In this document: piece by piece, positions 25,810 to 33,874 of the stretch
How the letters are laid out: each line of letters opens with the position of its first letter
Numbering within the stretch: the first letter of the stretch is position 1
NCBI RefSeq assembly: GCF_001283065.1
Contig: NZ_CDMK01000001.1
Span: 198,091-262,090 of the forward strand
Direction: 5' to 3'
Length of the DNA: 64,000 bases
From: Helicobacter heilmannii
Lineage (GTDB): Bacteria > Campylobacterota > Campylobacteria > Campylobacterales > Helicobacteraceae
Position numbers and translations under genes: made by a program
The notes under the pieces: generated by a model
Databases searched by the model: none
Seen by the model: only the letters and a program-made list of their open reading frames with translations
Told to the model about the DNA's origin: nothing

Positions 25810-27414
25810 ATGTTACAAATCACCAACTTAAGCATGCGTTATGCGACCAAAAAACTCTTTGAAAATGTGAATCTCAAGTTAGATGCCCACAAACGCTATG
25901 GACTCATTGGAGCTAATGGCGCGGGCAAAAGCACCTTTTTAAGAATTTTAGCCGGTGCGCTCGAGCCAAGTAGTGGAGAAATTAGTATAGGCTCGGGGCT
26001 CAAATTAGGGGTTTTGGGCCAAGATCAATACGCCTTTGAAGAGTTCAGTCTCAAAGATGCCGTTTTAATGGGAAATAAAATTCTCTATGATGCGCTCAAA
26101 GAAAAAGAAAATCTCTACGCAAAAGCGGATTTGAGCGATGATAAAACCAACGCCCGCCTAGCCGAGCTAGAAATGATCTGTGTGCAAGAAGATCCCTTGT
26201 ATGAGTGCGAAGTGGTGGTTGAAAAGATTTTGGAGGATTTGGGTATCCCAGCACACCGGCATAACGATTTGATGAAAAGTTTGCCTAGCAGCGATAAATT
26301 TAAAATCCTCTTAGCCCAAGTGCTCTTCCCCAAGCCCGATATTTTGCTCCTAGACGAGCCCACCAACAACCTAGATTTAAACGCCATCGCGTGGCTAGAG
26401 GAGAATTTAAAACGCCATGAGGGTACGATGGTGATCATCAGCCACGATCGCCACTTTCTCAATGCGATCTGTACCCATATTTTAGATTTAGACTTTAACA
26501 GCTTAAGAGAGTTTAGCGGAAACTACGATGATTGGTATATCGCTTCCACTTTGATCGCCAAACAAAAGGAAGCCGAGCGCAATAAAAAGCTCAAGGAAAA
26601 AGAGGAGCTAGAGCGCTTCATCGCGCGCTTTTCGGCCAATGCTAGCAAGGCGCGCCAAGCTACTAGCCGCCAAAAGCAATTAGAAAAGCTAGACATCCAG
26701 AGCATTGAAATCTCAAGCCGGCGCGATCCAAGTATTGTCTTTAAGCCAAACCGCCCGATTGGCAATGAAGCCCTAGAGTGCCACCACATTTCTAAATCTT
26801 ATGGAGATTTAGTGGTGCTCAACAAGGTGAGCCTTAAAATTGCGCCCAAAGATAAGATCGCGCTTATTGGACCTAATGGGGTGGGCAAGAGCACGCTGTG
26901 TAAAATCTTGGTAGAGGAACTCACCCCAGATAGCGGCGCTGTCAAATGGGGCGCGACCGTGCAGAGAGGTTACTTCCCCCAAGATGTGAGCGAGAGCATA
27001 GAGGGACAGGAGAGTTTGTATCAGTGGCTCTTTAATTTCAACAAAAAGATTGAAAGCAGCGAGGTGCGCAATGCTTTAGGGCGCATGCTCTTTAGCGGGG
27101 CCGAGCAAGAAAAGAGTGTGAGTGCCTTAAGTGGGGGGGAAAAACACCGCATGGTTTTATCTAAGCTGATGCTAGAGCGGGGCAATTTTTTAGTACTCGA
27201 TGAGCCCACCAACCATTTAGATTTAGAAGCCATCATCGCCTTAGGCGAAGCGCTGTATAAATTTGAGGGGGCGCTCATCTGTGTGAGCCACGATCGCGAG
27301 CTCATTGGCGCTTATGCCAACCGTATCATTGAGCTTGTCCCCACCAATAAGGGCGCAAAAGTGATCGATTTTAAAGGCAGTTATGAGGAGTATTTAGAGT
27401 CTAAAAACCCTTGA
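25810..27414 (+). CDS. ABC-F family ATPase (YbiT/EttA-like ribosome-associated factor)
   Basis: A 534-residue soluble protein with two ABC domains and no membrane part. ABC1: Walker A GANGAGKS and Walker B ILLLDEPTNNLDL. The signature position of ABC1 reads LPSSDKFK instead of the usual LSGG form. A charged linker follows (about 240-320). ABC2: Walker A GPNGVGKS, signature ALSGGEKHR, Walker B FLVLDEPTNHLDLEA. ABC-F proteins act at the ribosomal E site or protect against antibiotics; length and layout fit YbiT. The stop codon overlaps the -35 of the next gene. A decayed copy of its 3' end lies at 29650-29722. Confidence 0.93.
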   Translation: MLQITNLSMRYATKKLFENVNLKLDAHKRYGLIGANGAGKSTFLRILAGALEPSSGEISIGSGLKLGVLGQDQYAFEEFSLKDAVLMGNKILYDALKEKENLYAKADLSDDKTNARLAELEMICVQEDPLYECEVVVEKILEDLGIPAHRHNDLMKSLPSSDKFKILLAQVLFPKPDILLLDEPTNNLDLNAIAWLEENLKRHEGTMVIISHDRHFLNAICTHILDLDFNSLREFSGNYDDWYIASTLIAKQKEAERNKKLKEKEELERFIARFSANASKARQATSRQKQLEKLDIQSIEISSRRDPSIVFKPNRPIGNEALECHHISKSYGDLVVLNKVSLKIAPKDKIALIGPNGVGKSTLCKILVEELTPDSGAVKWGATVQRGYFPQDVSESIEGQESLYQWLFNFNKKIESSEVRNALGRMLFSGAEQEKSVSALSGGEKHRMVLSKLMLERGNFLVLDEPTNHLDLEAIIALGEALYKFEGALICVSHDRELIGAYANRIIELVPTNKGAKVIDFKGSYEEYLESKNP

Positions 27415-27439
27415 CAAATCAGTCAAGTAGCACTACAAT
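27411..27439 (+). promoter_or_regulatory. consensus promoter of the phase-variable outer-membrane protein gene
   Basis: TTGACA (27411-27416), a 17-base spacer and TACAAT (27434-27439): a near-perfect housekeeping promoter, with a real -35 that most promoters in this window lack. The -35 includes the stop codon of the upstream ABC-F gene. Confidence 0.8.
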
Positions 27440-27476
27440 AGCAACATTTTTATTTTTGTATTTAAGGAGTTTTGGT

Positions 27477-28396
27477 ATGGTAGTTAGCAAACAGCAAACA
27501 GCAAACAGCAAACAGCAAACAGCAAACAGCAAACAGCAAACAGCAAACGCGTAGCGTTTGCTTCTGCAAGCCTTCAAAATTCTCTTAAGACCTTTTTAGC
27601 CGGTGCTCTTAGCCTTTTCTCTTTAGTCCCTTTAAGTGCCGAAAAAAATGGCGCGTTTATAGAGGGGGATTTTTCGTATTCTAACTTTGGCGGGACACTG
27701 ACGGTGAGCAACCCCGCTTTAGAACAGGTGCTAGGCAAAGAAAAACCTATGAATGGCAATCTCTTTGGGGCGGATATTCAGATTGGCTATAAGCAATTCT
27801 TTGGGGCTAAAAAGCGCTTTGGTTTGCGCTACTATGGCTTTTTTAGCGGACAGGGCGGGAGAGGTTCGTATAAAATACAACAATCTAACGATGCTGGCAC
27901 TACCTATTGGGCAACTATCACCCAACAAGCCGCAAATTTATTCTATGGTGTGGGGCTCGATGCGCTCTTTAATTTCTATGAGAAAAAGCAACACAGCTTT
28001 GGAGTGTTTGCGGGCGTAATGGTGGGCGGAAGCTCGTGGTTAATGGGCAGGGGCTACATTAACAATGGGCAATGTGCCTATAGCAATGATGATGGGCAAT
28101 GCGTGGGTATGGAGAGTTATTTTAAAGATAGGGTAAAAAATTTTAGTGGCGATGGTTTTAAGGGTAGCCTTTCACCCACCCATGTACAAGTTCTTGTCAA
28201 TCTGGGCATACGAGCAAATTTGAGCAAACATCAGGGCTTTGAGTTAGGCGTGCGTATCCCCACAATCAATGACCCTTACCTAACCCTCACGCGCACACAA
28301 GACTATGAAGAGTATGGGGTTAAAAAGGGCGATTCTATCAACATGAGATTTAGGCGCAATATCGCCATTTATGCTAACTATGTGATCAATTTCTAA
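27477..28396 (+). CDS. Hop-like outer-membrane protein, phase-variable, OFF as sequenced
   Basis: AAGGAG (27464-27469) and ATG 27477 start MVVSKQQTAN, running through nine AGCAAAC heptamers. As sequenced the frame ends at TAG 27552, right after the repeats. The body is in another frame: from 27548 it reads RVAFASASLQNSLKTFLAGA, then a signal-peptide core, ...LSAEKNGAFIEGDFSYSN and an outer-membrane barrel ending IAIYANYVINF. Ten or seven heptamers would join start and body, so nine is OFF. No ATG/GTG/TTG in the body frame can replace the start before the signal peptide. It shares GLRYYGF and VRIPTIND with the proteins at 20003 and 48679. A consensus promoter stands upstream and a terminator hairpin downstream. 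Confidence 0.88.
27486..27548 (+). repeat. nine tandem AGCAAAC heptamers (contingency repeat)
   Basis: 63 bases, nine exact copies. They lie just after the start codon and are open in all three frames (Ser-Lys-Gln-Gln-Thr-Ala-Asn cycle). Each gain or loss of one unit shifts the frame by one base. Confidence 0.97.
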
Positions 28397-28406
28397 GAAA
28401 AATTAA

Positions 28407-28435
28407 GGTGGGCTGGTGCGCACAGCCCGCCACTT
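28407..28435 (+). terminator. intrinsic terminator after the outer-membrane protein gene
   Basis: GGTGGGCT (28407-28414) pairs with AGCCCGCC (28424-28431) around a nine-base loop, and is followed by ACTTTT. It lies 11 bases after the stop codon. Confidence 0.65.
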
Positions 28436-28446
28436 TTAAGATAAAC

Positions 28447-29571
28447 ATGGTAAAATTTCTAATGGGCGTAAGAACTTTTACCCTAGTTTTTCTTCTTGTC
28501 TTCTTTTGCATGAATCTCTTTAGCTATATGAGGCTAAGGAAGTTTGCCTATCCCTTTTTGCGCTTTCTGCCTATTTTTCTGTATGGTTTAAACATTCTCT
28601 ATCGGGTCGTGCAAATGAAAACTTTTGCCCATTTGGAGACATTACAGACTTTCTTGTATGCCCTAGGCGGGCTGAGTATGGCCGCAAGTTTTATTCTGTT
28701 CTGCCTGTTATTGTTGCACCTCATCGCGCTTAAAACACTTCCTCAAAGCATAGACACACACAGACGTCAAAGCCTTAAAAAACTCTTAGATATAGGTCTA
28801 TTAGGGGTTTTCTTTCCCTCTATGGCAAAAGGCTTTTACAATGCCACCAATCTTGTGATCACAAGGCGCAGCGTCAAGCTCAAGAATTTAAAAGAAGCGT
28901 GCCACCTTGTGATGATCAGCGATGCACACATAGGCGCGTATCTTAAAAAGGATTACTTGCAAGAGATTGTAGATCGTATCAACGCGCTTCAGCCAGATAT
29001 CGTCGTGATTGTGGGGGATTTGGCGGATTTAAAGGCTCAGTTGGTACAAAAGGATTTAACCCCGCTTAAAAGTATCCAATCTCAATACGGCGTGTATTGT
29101 GTGCTGGGTAACCATGAATATTACCACGGGGTGGATGCGCTTATTAAAGTGTTTAAAAAGAATCATTTACGCGTACTGCAAAATGAGAGTGTTCAAGTAG
29201 CGGGGTTTAATCTAATGGGGGTGAATGACCTGATAGGGTATCGCTTCAAACGCTTTGAACCTGATTTTAAGGCTATCTTTGCTAGGGCCAACCCTAATCT
29301 GCCCAGTATTTTACTCTCTCACCAACCTAAATCCTTAAGGTATTTGGAACAAAAACCCGATTTGCTCTTGTGCGGGCATACCCATGCCGGGCAGATATTC
29401 CCCTTTAGCCTCTTGGTGTGGCTGGATCAAAAATACATCTATGGGCATTATCATTTCAAAGATTGCCAAATGATTGTGAGTAGTGGTTGTGGCTTTTGGG
29501 GTCCGCCTGTGAGGATACTAACCAAGAGCGAAATCGTGTCCATCCATCTAGAGCCTGCAAATCAAGTCTAG
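28447..29571 (+). CDS. membrane-anchored calcineurin-like metallophosphoesterase
   Basis: About 374 residues. Four hydrophobic segments occupy the first 130 residues. A cytosolic phosphoesterase domain follows with the usual metal ligands: ISDAHIG, VIVGDLADL, LGNHEYY, LLSHQP and GHTHAGQ. It resembles YkuE/YaeI-type membrane-bound phosphoesterases, some of which act on UDP-diacylglucosamine or lipids; the substrate is unknown. The frame is open upstream to GTG 28408, but that lies in the terminator hairpin, so ATG 28447 (or ATG 28462) is preferred. No strong ribosome site is visible for either. Confidence 0.87.
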   Translation: MVKFLMGVRTFTLVFLLVFFCMNLFSYMRLRKFAYPFLRFLPIFLYGLNILYRVVQMKTFAHLETLQTFLYALGGLSMAASFILFCLLLLHLIALKTLPQSIDTHRRQSLKKLLDIGLLGVFFPSMAKGFYNATNLVITRRSVKLKNLKEACHLVMISDAHIGAYLKKDYLQEIVDRINALQPDIVVIVGDLADLKAQLVQKDLTPLKSIQSQYGVYCVLGNHEYYHGVDALIKVFKKNHLRVLQNESVQVAGFNLMGVNDLIGYRFKRFEPDFKAIFARANPNLPSILLSHQPKSLRYLEQKPDLLLCGHTHAGQIFPFSLLVWLDQKYIYGHYHFKDCQMIVSSGCGFWGPPVRILTKSEIVSIHLEPANQV

Positions 29572-29598
29572 TGTTCAGATGCAAGGTGTCTTTTGGCT

Positions 29599-29690
29599 TT
29601 ATTTTATTTCAATCACGGGCACAAACTCATCGGGACACATGCTCATCACATCATTGAGCTTGTTCCGACCCCAACAATGGCGTAAAAGTG
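29599..29690 (-). pseudogene. 3' tail of an unidentified gene
   Basis: On the minus strand the open frame CWGRNKLNDVMSMCPDEF followed by VPVIEIK ends at a TAA (29601-29599). The composition is gene-like, but the upstream part is missing because it runs into the ABC-F-like copy. I do not recognise the family. Confidence 0.35.
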
Positions 29691-29722
29691 ATCGATTTTA
29701 AAGGCAGTTATGGAGAGTATTT
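29650..29722 (+). repeat. decayed second copy of the ABC-F gene 3' end
   Basis: Matches 27325-27395 with 29 identical bases in one block (AAAAGTGATCGATTTTAAAG and on), mismatches and a two-base insertion elsewhere. It is in direct orientation, about 2.3 kb downstream of the first copy. Confidence 0.85.
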
Positions 29723-30576
29723 GGCAAGTAGTGGGTTAAAGCCCTTGTTGTTTGCCGGCATTCTCAAGCCATTCTTTACTAAGAGGTTTTGCTATGCTAA
29801 AAAAGGCAATCCACAAGACAAACAATAAACTTCAAGACCCTCTCTTACACCCTTAAACATAAAACCCTAATCCTTTGACCACAAAGCAACAAGCCACTTA
29901 GCGTATGTTCTACTAAAGACTGGATCACATTTGTGGTGTACGGCTAGATACGCTCTCATGCCTATGGAAAATATGTGCGGTTTGTTGCGGTGAGGTAGGT
30001 GGCAGTCTCTCTAATGGGTAATGCGCAAGCCAACTACTTCAGGAGTGCATACAATTTTTCAATACCTATGCAGGATTTACTGACATCTCATTGATGATAG
30101 ATAGTAAGAGGATGTTAGAATTTAGTAGAGACACCAAATTGGCTTGTCGATACAAGGAGGACTTGCTTGGTTGAGATGGCCAACATCGCTAGAAAGCACC
30201 GCCTCTAAGTCCTGTTCTTAGAAACTTCAAAAACCTACAAATCCAAAAAAAGAGTGCATTTTTTGTATTATCATTAAGGCATGGAAAAATTTTGGCTACA
30301 CCCCCTACATCTCTGTTAAACACCTTTATCACCCACGGTAACACCTTAGCCATGGGTATTGTGCGCGGGTGTTGCAACCTTAAGGAGGGGTGTTTATTGG
30401 AAGGCTAGGGATACAGGAGTTACGCCTTTGGTATGGTTTAGAATCCATAGAGTGCAAAAAGTGGAAAGGTGGGTGGGATTTTATCATATCTCTAGCGTGG
30501 TTAGATTCTAAAGAAGGAATGGAGTAAGTTGTGTGTATATCTGTTGATGGGTTTATATTTGGGGAGTTAAGGGGAG

Positions 30577-31608
30577 TTAAAATAAATACGCATAGCTCAC
30601 ATAAAATTGGCTTTGGCGGGTGATGCTAAGAGTCTGTTTAATGGTTTGTTGGGTGCCTGGGTTGGTGTTACCGTAGTTGTACCAGTTGTGGGCGGTGATA
30701 GAGTAGTAGGGCAATTTCCAGCCCAAGTTAAAACGGTTGTGTTGCCCTAGATAAAGTTGGTAGCCCACATTTACATAAAAACCATTGCCCGCGGCAAAAA
30801 AGCGGGTCTTGTCAATGTGCCCCTTGCCTAAAGAGTTGCCCCCAAGCGCACTTAGGGCTTGGTTGTTGAAATTGTCGCTCCAAAGCATCGCATACTCCAC
30901 ACCCCCGCCCACAAAAATCCCCATTTTAAAGAACATCATTTTCGGGTGGCGCTTTCTTAGCCAAATGTCAATGGGCAGGTTTAAGAACACATCCACATTA
31001 AGCCCTAAAGTTACCATGTGCGCGGGGCGGGAGAGCAACACCTCTTGGGGGGTGGGGGTGGGGCATAGCCCTAGGGGGTTTGCACTTGTAAGGGCAGCAC
31101 ATGGCGAGCTGTAGCCTTGTGGGGTGCTATAAGTTACTTGCCCCGTGGTGGGGTCGGTGGTGGTCGTGGGGATCACCTGCCCCGTGGCAGAGTCGATCGC
31201 TTTAATGTTTTGCGGGTTGTAGTTTAGCCCGCCTTTATTTTGCACCTTGTAACGCCTGCCTAGATTCGCGTTGGCGTATTCAATGTCCCCATAAAAACGG
31301 ATCCCGCTGATCCCAAACTTGTCAAAAAATAGCTCATCGCCTAGCGTGTAGGTGAAGGCAAAATTCGCGCTTTTATTGCTACTAGGCTTATAAAAGCCCA
31401 CAATTTCGTTGTTTTTACACAGATTGTCCGGACAGGCATAGACGCTATTATTGTCCGGCAAAGTGCTGGGGTTACTCATGCTCAGCTGGTTGGCAAAGGT
31501 GCTCTTAAAGTTTTGTGCCATGCCAAAGCGCGCACCTGTGAAAATATGGTTTTTCACCGCACACAAGGGGTGCATAGCAAGCCCCACTAAAAGGAATTTC
31601 TTTAACAT
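30577..31608 (-). CDS. Helicobacter outer-membrane protein (larger barrel)
   Basis: A 343-residue protein with a short signal peptide (MLKKFLLVGLAMHPLCA). The extracellular-type insertion at about 140-185 is rich in Thr/Pro/Gly (PTTTTDPTTGQVTYSTPQG) and contains two Cys; another Cys pair lies near residue 60 (CPDNLC). C-terminal strands end QSQFYVSYAYLF with terminal Phe. It belongs to the Helicobacter outer-membrane protein families but differs from the three Hop-like paralogues here (no GYQIG N-terminus). The start overlaps the dusB stop (TAATG), which is unusual for a surface protein and suggests coupled expression. Confidence 0.85.
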   Translation of the reverse strand: MLKKFLLVGLAMHPLCAVKNHIFTGARFGMAQNFKSTFANQLSMSNPSTLPDNNSVYACPDNLCKNNEIVGFYKPSSNKSANFAFTYTLGDELFFDKFGISGIRFYGDIEYANANLGRRYKVQNKGGLNYNPQNIKAIDSATGQVIPTTTTDPTTGQVTYSTPQGYSSPCAALTSANPLGLCPTPTPQEVLLSRPAHMVTLGLNVDVFLNLPIDIWLRKRHPKMMFFKMGIFVGGGVEYAMLWSDNFNNQALSALGGNSLGKGHIDKTRFFAAGNGFYVNVGYQLYLGQHNRFNLGWKLPYYSITAHNWYNYGNTNPGTQQTIKQTLSITRQSQFYVSYAYLF

Positions 31609-32597
31609 TAAATGCTCTTGTTGTTTAGGGTTACAAGTTGGGGCAGGGGGCTTAGGGGTGTGGGCGTGCTGAAAAACTCTTCAATTTGCGCCCGCGCCTC
31701 TGTAGATTCTTTCATATTATTGACCGCCGTTTTAAACACACTGGCGTTGGCATGCCCCTTAGCATAAGCGTGTAAGTTCTTGCGAAACATCACCACCCCC
31801 CGCTCTCCATAAAAAGACACCATTTTATCAAAATGCTCCAAGACTAAATCTTTTTTCAGCACGGCGGGCAGGTCCTCGGTGTTGTTTTTAATCTGCCAAA
31901 AAATCCACGGCTGTGTGAGGCTGGAGCGCCCAATCATCACCCCATTTGCCCCCGTGTAAGCGAGCACCTCTTTAGCCTTTTTGGGGCTGTCGATCTCGCC
32001 ATTGGCGATGAGGGGTTTATTCAACACTTGGCGCATTAAACGGACACTCTCATAGTCTATGCGTTCTTTTTTATAGCGATCGGCTCTTGTGCGCGCATGC
32101 ACCACCACAAAATCCACGGGCGCATCGTTTAGGGCATGCGCGATTTCTAAGGGGATTTTGCTCTCAAAGCCCAGCCTCACCTTCACACTGCTATAGGGCT
32201 TGTTGCTCTTGTCTTTAATGAGGCGCAAGAGTTTGACTAAATGGTTTAAATCCTTTAAAAGCCCGCTGCCATTGCCATGGTTTGCCACCTTTGGGGCGGG
32301 GCAACCGCAATTAAAGTCTATAATGTCAATGCCCTCAAGGGCGTTGATTTTCTCCACCGCCTCAGCCACGATTTGCTCTTTAGAGCCGGCGATTTGCACG
32401 CTAAAGGGCTTTTCCTCGGGCGACCTTTCGAGCATTTTGGCGGTCTTAGAGAAGGCATGCACTAGGGCGTGGCTGCTGATCATTTCGCTCACTGTTACAT
32501 CCACGCCAAAGCGTTTCACCACGCTTCTAAAGGGTAAATCCGTATAGCCGGCTAGAGGGGCTAAAAACAATAAATTCTCAAAATTTAATTTCACCAT
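31608..32597 (-). CDS. dusB: tRNA-dihydrouridine synthase
   Basis: Flavoenzyme that reduces uridine to dihydrouridine in tRNA D-loops. TIM-barrel marks: LAPLAGYTDLPFR at the start, FSVQIAGSKE, the active-site stretch DFNCGCPAPKVANHGNGSGLL with the catalytic Cys, VKVRLGF, VVHARTR and VMIGRSSLTQPW. The frame is open 14 codons upstream into cca, but MVKLNFENLLFLAPLAG fits the family start. About 329 residues. It sits between cca (5 bases upstream) and the outer-membrane protein. Confidence 0.95.
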   Translation of the reverse strand: MVKLNFENLLFLAPLAGYTDLPFRSVVKRFGVDVTVSEMISSHALVHAFSKTAKMLERSPEEKPFSVQIAGSKEQIVAEAVEKINALEGIDIIDFNCGCPAPKVANHGNGSGLLKDLNHLVKLLRLIKDKSNKPYSSVKVRLGFESKIPLEIAHALNDAPVDFVVVHARTRADRYKKERIDYESVRLMRQVLNKPLIANGEIDSPKKAKEVLAYTGANGVMIGRSSLTQPWIFWQIKNNTEDLPAVLKKDLVLEHFDKMVSFYGERGVVMFRKNLHAYAKGHANASVFKTAVNNMKESTEARAQIEEFFSTPTPLSPLPQLVTLNNKSI

Positions 32598-32602
32598 AAA
32601 TC

Positions 32603-33826
32603 TTATTTTAACGCATGTTCTCTTAAGTTTTTCGCCCACCCCTTGGCAAAATCTAGCAAAACCCGTGGTCGATTTTCTAGCCTCTCTTGCACCACTTCAT
32701 TTAAGCACGCCAGCAAACCCGCCCCAATCTCTGCCTTTTTCAAGCCCACGCCCCTTAAACTGCGCCCATCAATGGCTAAAAAGCCCAAGCTATAAACCTC
32801 CCTTTGCGCCCCAATCTCTTTAAAATGCGCCCTTAAAATCGCCCACTTAGAGGGCTCATAGGCTTTAAGCCAGCCTAGCCACGCCCTAACTTGAGAGAGG
32901 CTTAAGCTTTGCATTTGGGTTTTGAGCCATATTTTAGAGGTGGGGGGGCTTTGGCGGGTGTAGGGGAGCAGTTTTTCTATATTTTTAAAAAGCTTTTTTG
33001 GGGGCTTTAGCTGTGCTAGGGTCTCTAGGGGGGTGCTGCAAGCGGTAAGCAGGGCTAAAAAACGGGTGGTTAAATTTAAAGGCATTTGGCTAAGCCTCTT
33101 TAAAATGTGCGGCTTTAAAGGGGCATTTAGGGCGCACTCAAGCACTTTTGTATAGGTGGCACACACCGTCCCCGCATTTGCTCCCATTAAAATTTTACAC
33201 AGCTCGGCAAAAATGCGCTCTTTGCTGATGTGTTTGAGTAGGGGGGCGTGTTCTAGCACGGCCTGTGCGCTGACGGGCTCTAGCTTAAAACCTAAAACGC
33301 TCGCAAAACGCAAAGCCCGTAAAATCCGCAAAGCGTCCTCGCTCACCCGCGCGCTTGCCACACCCACAAAGCGCAGGCGTTTTAAGCGCAAGTCTTTCAC
33401 TCCCCCGTGCAAGTCTAAAAGCCCCTTTTTAGGGTGGCAAGCTAGGGCGTTGATTGTAAAATCCCGCCTTTTTAAATCGGTTTCTAAAGTGGCGTTAAAG
33501 CACACTTGCGGGTGGCGGTGGTCGGTGTAGCCGCTCTCTTTGCGATAAGTGGTGATTTCAAAGACTTTTTTACCAAAAAGCGCGCCTAGCGTGCCAAAGG
33601 CAAGCCCTAGGGGAATGGTGGGGATTTTATGCGCCTTAAGCAAAGGAGCAAGCTCTTGTGTGGTGGCACTGGTGGCTAAATCGCAATCTTTGGGGATGCG
33701 CCCTAAGAGAAAATCGCGCACACAGCCCCCCACCACCACCGCCTCAAACCCCCCCGCCTCTAGGATGTCTAAAAGGCGCAAAATCGGGCGGGGCAGGTCA
33801 AAATGATAGTTGCGATCCCAAAGCAC
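32603..33826 (-). CDS. cca: CCA tRNA nucleotidyltransferase / poly(A) polymerase family
   Basis: Class II nucleotidyltransferase that adds or repairs the 3' CCA of tRNAs. Visible: VVVGGCVRDFLLGRIPKDCDLAT with the catalytic DxD, RRDFTINALA, and EDALRILRALRFAS followed by the neck helix region. 407 residues. The start is GTG 33826; no better start was found. The tRNA at 6327 already encodes its CCA, so repair may be the main task. It is divergent from queC. Confidence 0.92.
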   Translation of the reverse strand: MLWDRNYHFDLPRPILRLLDILEAGGFEAVVVGGCVRDFLLGRIPKDCDLATSATTQELAPLLKAHKIPTIPLGLAFGTLGALFGKKVFEITTYRKESGYTDHRHPQVCFNATLETDLKRRDFTINALACHPKKGLLDLHGGVKDLRLKRLRFVGVASARVSEDALRILRALRFASVLGFKLEPVSAQAVLEHAPLLKHISKERIFAELCKILMGANAGTVCATYTKVLECALNAPLKPHILKRLSQMPLNLTTRFLALLTACSTPLETLAQLKPPKKLFKNIEKLLPYTRQSPPTSKIWLKTQMQSLSLSQVRAWLGWLKAYEPSKWAILRAHFKEIGAQREVYSLGFLAIDGRSLRGVGLKKAEIGAGLLACLNEVVQERLENRPRVLLDFAKGWAKNLREHALK

Positions 33827-33840
33827 GCCAAGCCTTTTGC

Positions 33841-33846
33841 TATAAT
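33841..33846 (+). promoter_or_regulatory. -10 element for queC
   Basis: Perfect TATAAT, 29 bases before ATG 33875, preceded by TTTTGC. Confidence 0.65.
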
Positions 33847-33874
33847 GGGCATTATTTTAGCAAAAGATACAAAG

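Larger units (their letters stand above)
29572..30576. other. gene-poor relic region
   Basis: About 1 kb without an intact gene. It holds a short minus-strand gene tail (29599-29690), a decayed copy of the ABC-F 3' end (29650-29722), and peptide scraps broken by stops, for example ANYFRSAYNFSIPMQDLLTS near 30025-30085 and ITHGNTLAMGIVRGCCNLKE near 30330-30390, which I cannot name. The mixture looks like DNA decayed after recombination. Confidence 0.6.

Noticed and set aside
27486-27548. CRISPR-like array
   Set aside because: Units are only seven bases, contiguous and without spacers; no cas genes anywhere in the window.
27704-28396. Outer-membrane protein starting at an internal ATG 27704
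   Set aside because: This would remove the signal peptide and first barrel strand; the repeat-joined start at 27477 explains the sequence better.
28408-28446. GTG 28408 as start of the metallophosphoesterase
   Set aside because: It lies inside the terminator hairpin of the preceding gene.
30189-30377. 62-codon minus-strand frame in the relic region
   Set aside because: No start signals or recognisable motif; probably chance.
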